Positions 34,064 to 43,034 of a stretch of 64,000 nucleotides of DNA are shown here, one piece after another; the stretch's first letter is position 1; each line of letters begins with the position of its first letter. The stretch comes from Roseiarcus sp963823165 (lineage in GTDB: Bacteria > Pseudomonadota > Alphaproteobacteria > Rhizobiales > Beijerinckiaceae), in NCBI GenBank assembly GCA_963823165.1, contig CAWGKV010000041.1, positions 62,001 through 126,000 of the forward strand, written 5' to 3'. The notes beneath the pieces are model-generated. The model saw nothing but the letters and a program-made list of their open reading frames with translations. It did not search any database and was not told the origin of the DNA. The translations under genes were made by a program, and so were the position numbers.

Positions 34064-35227
34064 TTACTCGGCCGAAACGGCCACGCGATCCGCAAGACGC
34101 CTTCGCGCTTCCAGGAAAACCTCATGAGCGGGACGCACCCCGCAGAGATGAGCTCCGTCCTGTCGGAAGACCGTGCACTTGTCGCAAGTCGTTTCGATTC
34201 GATCCTCGGTCGGCGCGCTCTTTGAGAAAAGCATCCGTGCGGACCTGTAGGTCTTGTTGTTCCAGATCTCCGGCACGGAGTTGTTGTAGAGGTTGCCGAA
34301 ATCCCATTTATCGTCGTGCGCGAAGCAACACGGCGTGACCCCGCCGCCCGGATAAATAAACATCGACCTATAAAGATAGAAGCAGGCTCGGTCAAATACA
34401 TATCCCCGCTCCTCAACAAGCCTTGGATTCCGCTCCCAATACAAAGGATTCCTTGGCATCCATTTTTCTTGAAGCTCCAGGTTGTGCATATCCTCTGGAC
34501 CCACGCCGGGCGATATGAAACGCAATAGGTCTACCCCAATCTCCAAAGCCAACTTTCTCGCCGCGTCCACTTCATGTTCGTTGTGCTTGAAGACGATGAA
34601 CTGCCATTCGACAAACGGTGTCTTGGACTTGAGGGCCTTCCTCGCCGAAAGCAGCCGCTTCAGGTTGTCAAACACCTCGGTAACATCGCCGCGTACTCGG
34701 TATTGCTGGTAGGCCTCCTGCGTCACGCCGTCGAGCGACACGGTCACGTAGTCCAGGCCACTGCGTATGAAATCGTTGATGTCGACTGGTTGCGGCCAGT
34801 TGAAGTTTGAACTGATGTTCGTTCCAACCCGATTTCGATGGGTATGTTCGATAATGGAGAATATCTCGGGGTTAAGTAGGGGTTCGCCGTGATTGTACAT
34901 CGAGACTACCAAAGCGTATTCTTTTATCTTGCCAAAAAACTCTTTGTATTGCTCAAGCGAGAGCATCGCCTGCTTCCGGGCAATCGTGGTATTGCCGGTC
35001 GGGCACAATGGACAGCGCAGGTTGCAGACATTGCAAACATCGATGAAATAATAGTAGGGTAGGCATCGTAAAGTGGTCTTTTGCTGGCGCAATTCCCACT
35101 CCGCCAGCATGATATTTGCCAGTTTTTTTGGCGTGCCATAATTGATAATCTTCGGGACATGCCGACCATGCCGTTGCATCTTGCGAATAAACTGCTTGAT
35201 CCTAGGCTGGGAGCTTGCCGCGTCCAT
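34064..35227 (-). CDS. radical SAM/SPASM-domain protein
   Basis: A 387-residue enzyme with the radical-SAM cluster motif CNLRCPLC near residue 65, preceded by YYYFIDVCNVC. A GGEP-type SAM-binding strand MYNHGEPLLNPEIF lies at about 110. The C-terminal SPASM-like auxiliary cluster region has Cys at FDRACFYLY, VTPCCFAHDD, CDKCTVF and HLCGV. The ATG at 35227 has GGAG six bases upstream. Members in sugar clusters modify glycans or methylate/epimerise sugars; others process peptides. Here the exopolysaccharide context suggests sugar modification. The substrate is unknown. Confidence 0.82.
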   Translation of the reverse strand: MDAASSQPRIKQFIRKMQRHGRHVPKIINYGTPKKLANIMLAEWELRQQKTTLRCLPYYYFIDVCNVCNLRCPLCPTGNTTIARKQAMLSLEQYKEFFGKIKEYALVVSMYNHGEPLLNPEIFSIIEHTHRNRVGTNISSNFNWPQPVDINDFIRSGLDYVTVSLDGVTQEAYQQYRVRGDVTEVFDNLKRLLSARKALKSKTPFVEWQFIVFKHNEHEVDAARKLALEIGVDLLRFISPGVGPEDMHNLELQEKWMPRNPLYWERNPRLVEERGYVFDRACFYLYRSMFIYPGGGVTPCCFAHDDKWDFGNLYNNSVPEIWNNKTYRSARMLFSKSAPTEDRIETTCDKCTVFRQDGAHLCGVRPAHEVFLEARRRLADRVAVSAE

Positions 35228-35238
35228 CTCATTCTCCA

Positions 35239-35830
35239 TCAGCACAAACCCGAGCTAGCTACCGCGTCACAGTCTAGCGAATCTGTTCCTTTTCGACCAG
35301 GACTTTCGCGACCAACCCCGACGGCGCCCAGCTTACCGCGTATGCGGCGGTGCAGCCACGTGCGGAAGATCGCCGCGATCTTGTCGCGCCGAGCCGCCAC
35401 AGACGCCGTAAGCGCGCGCGTCATCCGGTTTAGCCAGGGCAGGGCGTCGTCCTCCTTGCGCAACCCTTCTCCGCCCACTCGATCGGGATCAATGATTGCT
35501 CGCATAGGATTACAGCGCTAAGTCGTTCGTCCACTGGCTCAGCGCCTCCTTGCTGACCTCCGCGACGCCGACGATGTCGCGGAAGAAGTGCACCACCAGC
35601 TCAGGCCGCGACAGCGCGGTCAGATAGCCGTGAATGACAATCCGGTCGAAGCAGCCAACGAGCGGCGGCGGCGCATCATTATGAATGAAAACGGTGGCGG
35701 CGGGCGCCAGTTTGTTCCAGTCTCGGCTCGGGCGATCATGTCGAGCTGGAAATCTCTGCGGCGGTTGGCCCCGGTAAGCAGTCCGATCCACGCCGCCTAA
35801 ATTTACAGGTATGCACCGTCCAGTTGACAA
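35239..35830 (-). pseudogene. decayed gene of unknown family
   Basis: Minus-strand fragments in different frames look like one broken protein: AAWIGLLTGANRRRDFQLDM (about 35800), then AATVFIHNDAPP and CFDRIVIHGYLTALSRPELV through VHFFRDIVGVAEVSKEAL to a stop at 35510, then RKEDDALPWLNRMTRALTAS at about 35440. The protein-like composition argues for former coding, but I do not recognise the family. Confidence 0.4.
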
Positions 35831-36622
35831 GGCGAAAAAGCGCCGCCGGGATGCTCACATGATCATTACATGTGACAGGCGGTCGCCGCCTTTCCGTCTT
35901 GCGCAGCCTCTGCCCTCATCTTGCGACCGCGTTTGCCGCTCGTGGACGAACGGCCCTAAAATGCCGCTGTGTGTTCATGATTTGTTCGTAGCCTCGTGGC
36001 ATAAGGGGGTTGATCGGAGCGCAACGGCGTCGGGATGGAAAGCGAGGTTGGCATCGAGCCGCCTTCGAACGTCACAGCAACCTGCAGCTCGACCGCCCTG
36101 GGGCGGGCCGTGGCGGCGGCGGCTTTCCGCCTGAGCCCGCTTGCGCCGAGGAGGATGGACTTCGCCTCGCTTGGGCCGTCGAACCAGCCGCCGAACGGGT
36201 TCGACGGCGTTGCCTTCGGTCGGCAGGCCTGGAAGCGGTTGGCTGCCGGCGGGCAGGCCGCGGACCAGCGGAGGGGGTCAGCGCGAAGCGGACGGGAAAA
36301 ACAATTTGGATTCCGGCACAACCCCTTGAAAAAAGCCGATTCCTGGAAGACTTTTGCTTGGATTCTGCTATCCCCGGCTTTGCTCCGGTGCTCCCGGGCT
36401 TTGACGGAACGTCCCGCGGCTTGGATCTTCAGGGACCGCCAGTGGGCTCGAGGCGTGAGGAAAGCCGCCGCGGCAGTTCCGTCCAATCCGGAAGCAGGTT
36501 CAACGGACACTTTCTGGACAGTTCATCGCGCCGATTTTCGGGATATCGCTTAGCCGAAGCATAGCATGGCCGTGTCTCGAAGTGCCTCCGGCGTCACGGT
36601 CGCCGTCTGGTGGCAGGAGGCG
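35831..36622. other. long gap with only mutually overlapping GC-rich frames
   Basis: About 790 bases. Three long frames (around 36010-36560 on both strands) overlap completely and have composition typical of GC-rich shadows, so none is called. It may include the left non-coding part of the IS110 remnant that follows. Confidence 0.4.
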
Positions 36623-36935
36623 ATGATGCGGGTGATTATTGAGCGGTGCTGTGGGTTAGACGTGCACAAGGAGACGGTCGTGTCGACTGGTCGGCCCGTC
36701 CGGGGATCGACCGACGAAGGAGGCGCGCCGATTCGATACTGTGACGCGAGACCTCGAAGCCTTGCGAGAGTGGCTCGCGGCGGCGGGGGTGACGCATGTC
36801 GGCATGGAAAGTACCGGCGTCTACTGGCGGCCAGTTTATGCCGTGCTGGAAGGACATTGTTGACCTGATCGTCGGCAACGCTCGGCGCATCCGCAACGTG
36901 CCCGGTCGCAAGACGGAGGTGAAGGATGCGGAGTG
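36623..36935 (+). pseudogene. IS110-family transposase N-terminal remnant
   Basis: The start VIIERCCGLDVHKETVV is the IS110 DEDD N-terminus, with the first Asp in GLDVHK. After a frame change comes FDTVTRDLEALREWLAAAG and VTHVGMESTGVYWRPVYAVL with the catalytic Glu. After another frame change DLIVGNARRIRNVPGRKTEV and KDAE follow, and then the homology stops. So two indels and a 3' truncation are visible. The methyltransferase gene begins about 100 bp further on. Confidence 0.85.
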
Positions 36936-37042
36936 ATCTCCGGGTAGACGTCGGTGACGCCCGAATTTATAACAAGCGCGCCTACGCCTTGTACAAGTGC
37001 CTGGTGAGAGTTGTACGCTTGCAGAGACAGGGGTGCGGCAAC

Positions 37043-37924
37043 ATGACACAAGAGCTTGCGCTGAAGCCGATCCGGCGGGCAGTCGACGTGTTCATCAACT
37101 GCCCACTCTGCGGATCAACGGACTACCAGCTTGTTCTCGTACACCAGGAATGTGGCAACGTCGTTCGCTGTTCGCAGTGTTATCTGAAATATGCTCGCAG
37201 CCGCTGGATATCGGAGCTGCTGCAAAGTCCGAAACCAGTGCCCGACGCGATCATGCAGAAGGAGGAGGATCAGACTGATGACTTCCAGGACATAATTAAA
37301 ACGATTAAGCGCTATCAACCCAACGGAAAGTTGCTCGAGCTCGGATGCCTCACTGGACACTTTCTCGCGCTTGCGCGCGGCGCCGGGTACGAGCCCACTG
37401 GGATTGAGCCCGATCCGGTGGCGGCCGGATACGCGCGTCGTCAATTCGATTTGAGCGTGCACGAGACAGTTATCCCCCACCTGTATTTGGAAGACAGGAG
37501 CTTTGACGTCATCGCAATGTTTCACGTTATGGAGCATCTTACAGAGCCGATGAAAACGCTGGTGAATCTGCGTCGAATCCTAACTGAGACAGGCCTGCTC
37601 GCGATTGAGATACCAATCATGGATACGCTCATCCCGTTGATCATGGGCCGGCGTCACCGACACTATTGTTTCGACCACACCTTGTTCATGTCCCGCGCAA
37701 GAGCCCTTGAATTCCTACAGAAAGCGGGATTCAAGGTTCTGCATACGGAACTTACCGGCCGCCGCATTCGCCTTAAACGTCTAGCCTCAAGGTTGGGTGA
37801 GAGCTACGATTCCCTCGGGCAATTCCTTGAACGGGCATTCAAGACGCTGCATATCGAGGAACGGGTTGTGCACGTCAACGCGCGGGACAACTATCGGATC
37901 TATTGTCGAAAGGCTTTCAACTAG
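37043..37924 (+). CDS. SAM-dependent methyltransferase with N-terminal zinc ribbon
   Basis: A 293-residue class I methyltransferase. An N-terminal zinc-ribbon-like segment, CPLCGSTDYQLVLVHQECGN and VVRCSQCYLKY, lies at about 20-55. The SAM-binding motif I is LLELGCLTGHFLALA at about 100, motif II region YEPTGIEPDPVAAGYAR, and SFDVIAMFHVMEHLTEP follows. This layout is common in C- or O-methyltransferases and hypothetical sugar-modifying enzymes of polysaccharide loci. Start ATG at 37043; a longer frame from 36926 overlaps the IS110 remnant and is less likely. The TAG stop uses the TA duplicated by the adjacent MITE. Confidence 0.82.
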   Translation: MTQELALKPIRRAVDVFINCPLCGSTDYQLVLVHQECGNVVRCSQCYLKYARSRWISELLQSPKPVPDAIMQKEEDQTDDFQDIIKTIKRYQPNGKLLELGCLTGHFLALARGAGYEPTGIEPDPVAAGYARRQFDLSVHETVIPHLYLEDRSFDVIAMFHVMEHLTEPMKTLVNLRRILTETGLLAIEIPIMDTLIPLIMGRRHRHYCFDHTLFMSRARALEFLQKAGFKVLHTELTGRRIRLKRLASRLGESYDSLGQFLERAFKTLHIEERVVHVNARDNYRIYCRKAFN

Positions 37925-38035
37925 AGCGGTATCCGAACGCACTGAATCGGCGGGCTTCTCGAGGGCCTGAAGGCCTTTGCCGATATCTTGAAATCGTCGC
38001 CTGCGAACATGATAAAGCTTGATCGGATTCCGCTC
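37924..38035. mobile_element. 112-bp MITE, copy 2
   Basis: Same unit as at 29330-29441, with identical ends and length and one visible internal difference (GATAAAGCTT for GATACAGCTT). It is flanked by TA at 37922-37923 and 38036-38037. It inserted exactly at the end of the methyltransferase gene, so its first TA and G complete the stop codon. Confidence 0.85.
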
Positions 38036-38241
38036 TAATAATATTGGACACGTACGAGCCGTGCCGCTCCAGCTTTGCGAATATACTGCTGGAGGCTAGG
38101 CATAGAGCTTTGTGTCGCTCATCGTTTTCTCCGACGAGACGATGCCAAGCGGATGTTCCTATCCCAATGGGTCTCGGCCCAAATAATTCACAGAAGGCTT
38201 TTTCAATATCGGGTCTTGAGCAACATGTCACGTTTGTCAAT

Positions 38242-39843
38242 CTAGACTCGCTGAGCGATCTTGTCGGTGGCGCGCAGGCAATTGGCCACAATGGTCAAAC
38301 TCGGATTGATCCCGCCGCTCGACGGGAAGAAGGACGCATCGATGACATACAGGTTGTCGAGGTCATGAGCGCGGTTGTCCCGGTCGAGCACGCTGGTGCG
38401 AGGATCGTCGCCGAAGCGGCAGGTGCCGCACACGTGACTGCCGTTGAGCTCGCCCGATGGTTCGAGCTGGCGCACGTCGAAGACGTGGTCGACCGCTCGC
38501 TTGAAGCCATCGACCATCAATTGCGCCCGATGGCGCAATTCGGCCGGATAGCGATAGGCGTAGACGACGTCCTCGTCCGAGCCAGCTTTTGCGGACACGT
38601 GGTTTTCGAGGTAGGGAAGATCCTCGAGGATGGTGGAAAACGGTGTCCACGGACGACCCAGGAACCTTCTCGTCGATGCAATACGGGAGAGGACGCGTCC
38701 AGGCAGATGCTTTAGTACACTGGATTGAGCAAGAAATCTGGTTAATTGATCATGGGCTACGACTGGGTGGGCATGAATATTGCCCATTTTCGCGCCCTTG
38801 TGCACGTAAAAATCATTAAGGGACAGGCCGTAATTCATGCTGGGAAGGTCGCCCGGAGTTCGCTTAAGCCTCACGAACACATGGGTGGAGGCGTGCAGCA
38901 TTAGGTTGCGGCCGACCAGTCCAGAGCTGTTCGCCAGACCGTTGGGGAAACGGTCGTTGGCGGAACGTTGAAGCAGTGCCGGCGTCAGGAAGGCGTTCGC
39001 GGCCAGGATGAAGACCCGCGCGCGCAAAGCGATGCGCCGTCCGCTCCAATCGCAGATCGCCTGCTCGACGACCCGTGCTCTCTCTTCCAGTCGGATCGCG
39101 CGGCAGTTCGGGAGGATCTTCGCGCCATAGTGTTCGAGCGCCGGATAGAGACAGATTCTCGCTGCGTCGTTGCGGCATTGACGCGGACAAAGCCTGCCAG
39201 CGCAGCCATCGCAGCCGGGCGCCTGCTCAAGCGCGTAGTGAATCCGGTACGGGTGAAGCCCTGCGGCTTCCAACGCGTCAAAAACGGCGGACTCTCGAGT
39301 CGAAGGGGGCGGCGGTTCAAGCAGACTGGCGCCAAGCGGCGCAAGCGGGTCTTGCGTGCCCCGCACCCGGTACAAGCGCTCAGCCCGCTCGTAAAACGCC
39401 GTCATCTCCCTGTAGCTGACGGGCCACGTTTCGGGAAGCGACGCTTCGGGCGCCTCCGGAAAGAAACGACGCGGGGAGAAGTCCTGCGGCCGAAATCGGT
39501 CCATGACGCCATTGAAATGCGCGGTGGACCCGCCGGCGCCGCAACCGATCGGAGGCTTGATCGGCACGATAGCGCCATCGATTTGCTGGTAGAAAGGGCG
39601 AGGCCACCAGCCATGATTGAGAGCCTTTTCGGGGTGGTCGGTCCACGAAAACGGTTCGCCTAGCATGGCGGTCGGATCCTGGTGGACGAGTTTCCCGCGC
39701 TCGACAAACAACACCGACCGCCCAAGTCGCGCGAGGTTGTATCCGGCCGTCGCGCCGCCAGCCCCGGTCCCGATGACGATCGCATCCCAGACGTGATCTT
39801 CGGGATGTTGCGGAACAGATTCCAAGGCGGTCGGCTTCGTCAC
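38242..39843 (-). CDS. GMC-type FAD oxidoreductase
   Basis: A 533-residue flavoprotein. The N-terminal dinucleotide fold AIVIGTGAGGATAGYNLARL is at about 21-40, followed by VLFVERGK. The FAD loop is CGAGGSTAHFNGVM (about 102-115). A Cys-rich insert GCDGCAGRLCPRQCRND (about 212-228) is typical of the subgroup. The C-terminal GMC_oxred_C domain has ELNGSHVCGTCRFGDD, VIDASFFPSSGGINPSLTIV with the catalytic-region His/Asn. It would oxidise an alcohol, perhaps a sugar or lipid alcohol. The GTG start overlaps the stop of the Gfo/Idh gene, so both are in one operon. A decayed partial copy lies at 12366-12952. Confidence 0.87.
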   Translation of the reverse strand: MTKPTALESVPQHPEDHVWDAIVIGTGAGGATAGYNLARLGRSVLFVERGKLVHQDPTAMLGEPFSWTDHPEKALNHGWWPRPFYQQIDGAIVPIKPPIGCGAGGSTAHFNGVMDRFRPQDFSPRRFFPEAPEASLPETWPVSYREMTAFYERAERLYRVRGTQDPLAPLGASLLEPPPPSTRESAVFDALEAAGLHPYRIHYALEQAPGCDGCAGRLCPRQCRNDAARICLYPALEHYGAKILPNCRAIRLEERARVVEQAICDWSGRRIALRARVFILAANAFLTPALLQRSANDRFPNGLANSSGLVGRNLMLHASTHVFVRLKRTPGDLPSMNYGLSLNDFYVHKGAKMGNIHAHPVVAHDQLTRFLAQSSVLKHLPGRVLSRIASTRRFLGRPWTPFSTILEDLPYLENHVSAKAGSDEDVVYAYRYPAELRHRAQLMVDGFKRAVDHVFDVRQLEPSGELNGSHVCGTCRFGDDPRTSVLDRDNRAHDLDNLYVIDASFFPSSGGINPSLTIVANCLRATDKIAQRV

Positions 39844-40808
39844 GTTTTGCGCGCTCCCCTCGGAGCAAGACCTGCCTTGTCGTACAGCGCGTCCAAAACC
39901 CGCGCCGTCAGCACGGCGTCATCGGGCGGCTCATCCGACCTTTCGCCCTGAACCCGTTTTGCAAATGACTCGAGCTGGCGCTGGTATGTCGAAGGCTGCG
40001 TGAGCCGCTCACGAATCTCCTTGCCTTGTTTCTCGAGGACAAGACCTTCGCCGCGCCATTTGATGCGCCCTTTCTCGCATGTCGCCACGACGCCATCGCG
40101 CGGCAGGTAAAAGCCGCGGAACCCGAACTCGATGAGGCCGTCGGCCCCGGATGGGAATCGCACCGCAGCGCGCATCCAGCGATCGACTTGAGGGCGAACG
40201 CACCTTTGGTTCACCCGAAGGACTTCAGGTTCCTCCCCAGCAACGTAGCGCAGACAGCTCACGGCGTAGCATCCGACGTCGAGCGCCGCGCCGCCTCCGA
40301 GCTCGTAGCTCAGGCGAAAGTCATCCTCGCTGAACCGGACGTAAGGCGTCCGGAAGCACAATTCGAGGTGAAGCAACCGGCCGAACTCTCCGCTGGCCAC
40401 GAGCTCGCGCTGGCGACGCAACCTCTCGAGGTTGCGAAAGTGCATGGCTTCAACGAGGACGAGGCCGCGTTGCTTGGCCAATTGGAACAAGCTCTGCGCC
40501 TGTTGCGCATTCTCCGCCAGCGGCTTCTCGCAGAGCACGTGCTTGCCCGCCTCGAGCGCTCGACTCGCCCATTGGTAATGAAGCCCCGTCGGAAGCGCGA
40601 TATATACGGCGTCGACGTCTGCAGATTCCAATAGCGCCTCGTATGAGCCGAATCCGCGCTGAATTCCATGACTCGCAGCAAACTCCTCCGCCTTCTGCGG
40701 CGTTCGGGAGGCTATTCCCATCACCTCCACGCCTGGGGTCTCCTTGGCCGGCGCCAAGATCCCATACGGGACGACCCTGGCCGTTCCCAGTACGCCAATG
40801 GAGATCAT
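39840..40808 (-). CDS. Gfo/Idh/MocA-family oxidoreductase
   Basis: A 322-residue NAD(P)-dependent sugar dehydrogenase-like protein. The Rossmann start is SIGVLGTARVVPYGILAP (residues 3-20). The catalytic EKP motif is GKHVLCEKPLAENAQQA (about 87-103), and the substrate domain includes GGGAALDVGCYAVSCLRYVA with the usual D-x3-H/Y-like block (about 170). The ATG at 40808 has CGGGAGGCAG upstream. It oxidises or reduces a sugar ring carbon, likely in nucleotide-sugar biosynthesis. It is the first gene of the pair with the GMC enzyme. About 305 bases of divergent intergenic DNA upstream (40809-41113) likely hold promoters for this pair and for the export lipoprotein. Confidence 0.87.
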   Translation of the reverse strand: MISIGVLGTARVVPYGILAPAKETPGVEVMGIASRTPQKAEEFAASHGIQRGFGSYEALLESADVDAVYIALPTGLHYQWASRALEAGKHVLCEKPLAENAQQAQSLFQLAKQRGLVLVEAMHFRNLERLRRQRELVASGEFGRLLHLELCFRTPYVRFSEDDFRLSYELGGGAALDVGCYAVSCLRYVAGEEPEVLRVNQRCVRPQVDRWMRAAVRFPSGADGLIEFGFRGFYLPRDGVVATCEKGRIKWRGEGLVLEKQGKEIRERLTQPSTYQRQLESFAKRVQGERSDEPPDDAVLTARVLDALYDKAGLAPRGARKT

Positions 40809-41113
40809 GATCTGCCTCCCGCAGAGCAAGGCGGAGCGCCGTCCGCCGGGGCAATTCAAGCTTTCTCCTTTACGCCCCTGGCCCGCCTTTGTCCCATGAG
40901 GCGCACCACATCCACCTTCTACTCGTGATTCGGGACGGGGGCCCCTTTCGTCGAAGCTGACTTTACGTCTTGTTTTCGTCCTTTCGAGGCGTACCGGAAA
41001 AGCGCAACATGTTAACCATTTACAGCGACGCAGGCCCTCGCCGACTTGCGGGTTGCGTCACTCGGAGCAAAAAGTTACGCTTGTTTAGGTTACTGGCCGC
41101 GGCGCCGCGCGAA

Positions 41114-42481
41114 ATGGACATGAATTTCAGCGGCGGGAAAGAAGGTCGCACATTGGGCTTGGCGCCGTGGGGCCTTCTCTTGCCGTTGGCCGTCTTGCTC
41201 GCGGGCTGCAGCCCCGGCAGGAACATGGTCGACGACAGGTCGCTGGAGGCGCGTCTGGACTACCAGGCCGCGCATCCAGCGCCGCCTCCGCCCGGTTTTG
41301 CTCCAATACCGCCGAGCCGGTACTTGAGGCCCGACATCACGTCGTTCGTGCTGGGTCCAGACGATGTGGTGAAAATATCGGTAGCCAATCAGACCGACCT
41401 GGACACGACACAGCCTGTGCGCCCGGACGGCAAAATTGCTTTCTTCCCGACCGGCGACATCCAGGCGGCCGGCCGTACTGTCGATCAGCTTCGAAACGAA
41501 ATCGTCAGCCGCCTACGGGCCAAGACTGGCCGATCGTATCGACTCGGCGTGCAGGACGTGATTGAGATCAAGGTGTATGGACACGAAGATCTCGACACCA
41601 CGCAGACCATTGGACCCGATGGCGCCATATCGATCCTTCCGGGCGGGTCAATCCACGCCGCAGGAAAGACTGTCGACGAATTGGCGGACGAGATAACGCG
41701 CCGAGTTTCGAACATTGTGCAGAATCCGATTTTGAATGTTTCCGTACAGGAGTATAAGAGTCAGCCTTTGTTTATAGCGGACCCGCTTGTCAACGTCGTC
41801 GTCACGGAAATCAACAGCCGGCGAATTTCGATACTTGGTGCGGTGAAGACTCCGGGAATCGTCAGGCTTCGCACTCCGACGACCATCATGGATGCAATTT
41901 CGCAGGCCGGAGGACTGAGCGAAGACGCCGACTTGCGAGAGTCCCTTGTACTACAGGAAGGCAAGATCTTACCGATCAGCCTCGAGAGGCTGTTCAAGCG
42001 GGGCGATCTTGAGCAAAATGTCTATCTGCGGCCGCACTCGTCGATTTACGTGGGAAGCAGCAGATACAATTACGCCTACGTGATCGGCGAAGTGCAGCGC
42101 GCCGGAAGGGTGAACTGGGAAGGCAGTTCGACTTTGATGGATGCGGTCAGCCAGGCGGGCGGAATCACGCTAAATGCGAAGACGGACCATGTGCTCGTCA
42201 TCTCGGGCGGCATTGCGGACCCGAGCTTGAAGCTGGTCGACATCGGCGGGTTCCTTTACCGGGGCGAACTCCAGGACAATATCCCCCTGGAACGTGGGGA
42301 CATCGTCTATGTGCCCAAGAACGAGCTTGGAACGGCTGAACGGTACTTCGATTTCGCTGTCAAGGCGATGGGTCCAGTCGTAACCGCGGAGAGCGCGGTC
42401 GTGCTCGGAGGCTCGGCAGTCACCACCCTCCAGGGTAAGGGCACAACCGTGGGCGCTAGCGTCAACTTGAACCCACAGTAG
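41114..42481 (+). CDS. Wza-like polysaccharide export lipoprotein with duplicated export domain
   Basis: A 455-residue outer-membrane lipoprotein from ATG 41114; the frame is open further upstream. The lipobox is LAVLLAGC at about 28-35. Two successive Poly_export units follow: LGPDDVVKISVANQTDLDTT (about 81-100) and LGVQDVIEIKVYGHEDLDTT (about 146-165). These are near repeats of each other, each followed by a (V/I)(R/G)PDG(K/A)I strand. SLBB domains come next (VTEINSRRISILGAVKTPGI, YAYVIGEVQRAGRVNWEGS). Wza normally has one Poly_export unit, so the duplication is unusual. It forms the outer-membrane channel, paired with the Wzz-like protein. It is transcribed divergently from the Gfo/Idh operon. 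Confidence 0.87.
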   Translation: MDMNFSGGKEGRTLGLAPWGLLLPLAVLLAGCSPGRNMVDDRSLEARLDYQAAHPAPPPPGFAPIPPSRYLRPDITSFVLGPDDVVKISVANQTDLDTTQPVRPDGKIAFFPTGDIQAAGRTVDQLRNEIVSRLRAKTGRSYRLGVQDVIEIKVYGHEDLDTTQTIGPDGAISILPGGSIHAAGKTVDELADEITRRVSNIVQNPILNVSVQEYKSQPLFIADPLVNVVVTEINSRRISILGAVKTPGIVRLRTPTTIMDAISQAGGLSEDADLRESLVLQEGKILPISLERLFKRGDLEQNVYLRPHSSIYVGSSRYNYAYVIGEVQRAGRVNWEGSSTLMDAVSQAGGITLNAKTDHVLVISGGIADPSLKLVDIGGFLYRGELQDNIPLERGDIVYVPKNELGTAERYFDFAVKAMGPVVTAESAVVLGGSAVTTLQGKGTTVGASVNLNPQ

Positions 42482-43034
42482 TGGCCGTCAATCCAAACGT
42501 TCCACTAAAGGAACGGATATCTCAGCCAGCCATTAAGCCTGCCGCGGGTCGAATGTCTGGTTCGGCCGCTCGCTTCGGCGGTGTCCCAGCATCGGTCTCG
42601 GCCTTACCTGACGCTGGGAACGGCTCTTGATTATCCATGAAAATGGTGTCAGCATTTCCTCTCGCACAGGTTAGCCACGCGCATCTAGTGTTTACAACCG
42701 ATCGCTTAGGTCAGGCAACGCGTTTCGCTCATCAACGACTTCGGAAGTAGGGTCTGTCGCAACTCATCCGGGCGCGTCGTAGTCAGGGGTATGCCTTCGA
42801 ACCAATACGTCGAAACAGGTCGGGGACAATGGAGATCGGGGACTACTTCTCGTGTTGGCGTTGGCGACTCCTCACTTCGGCTCGCCTTCACCGATGCCTA
42901 TTGCTTTACGACCCTGAGCAATTCCGGGCCGGGGTGCCCTGTCCAGTTCGCATCCGTCTTTAGCGAAACGATGCAGTCGAATTATGTGCTGATTTTGGGA
43001 GTGCAAATACCGCAATCTGAAGAAGGGGAACGCA
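42482..43034. other. gap upstream of 2OG-oxygenase-like fusion gene
   Basis: About 550 bases. No coding frame, RNA gene or repeat is supported. GAAGAAGGGGAACGCA before 43035 supplies the ribosome site of the next gene, and the region probably holds its promoter. Confidence 0.4.

Noticed and set aside
35956..36564. Three overlapping frames of 170-185 codons on both strands
   Set aside because: They overlap each other fully, have no recognisable motif and show the biased composition of shadow frames.
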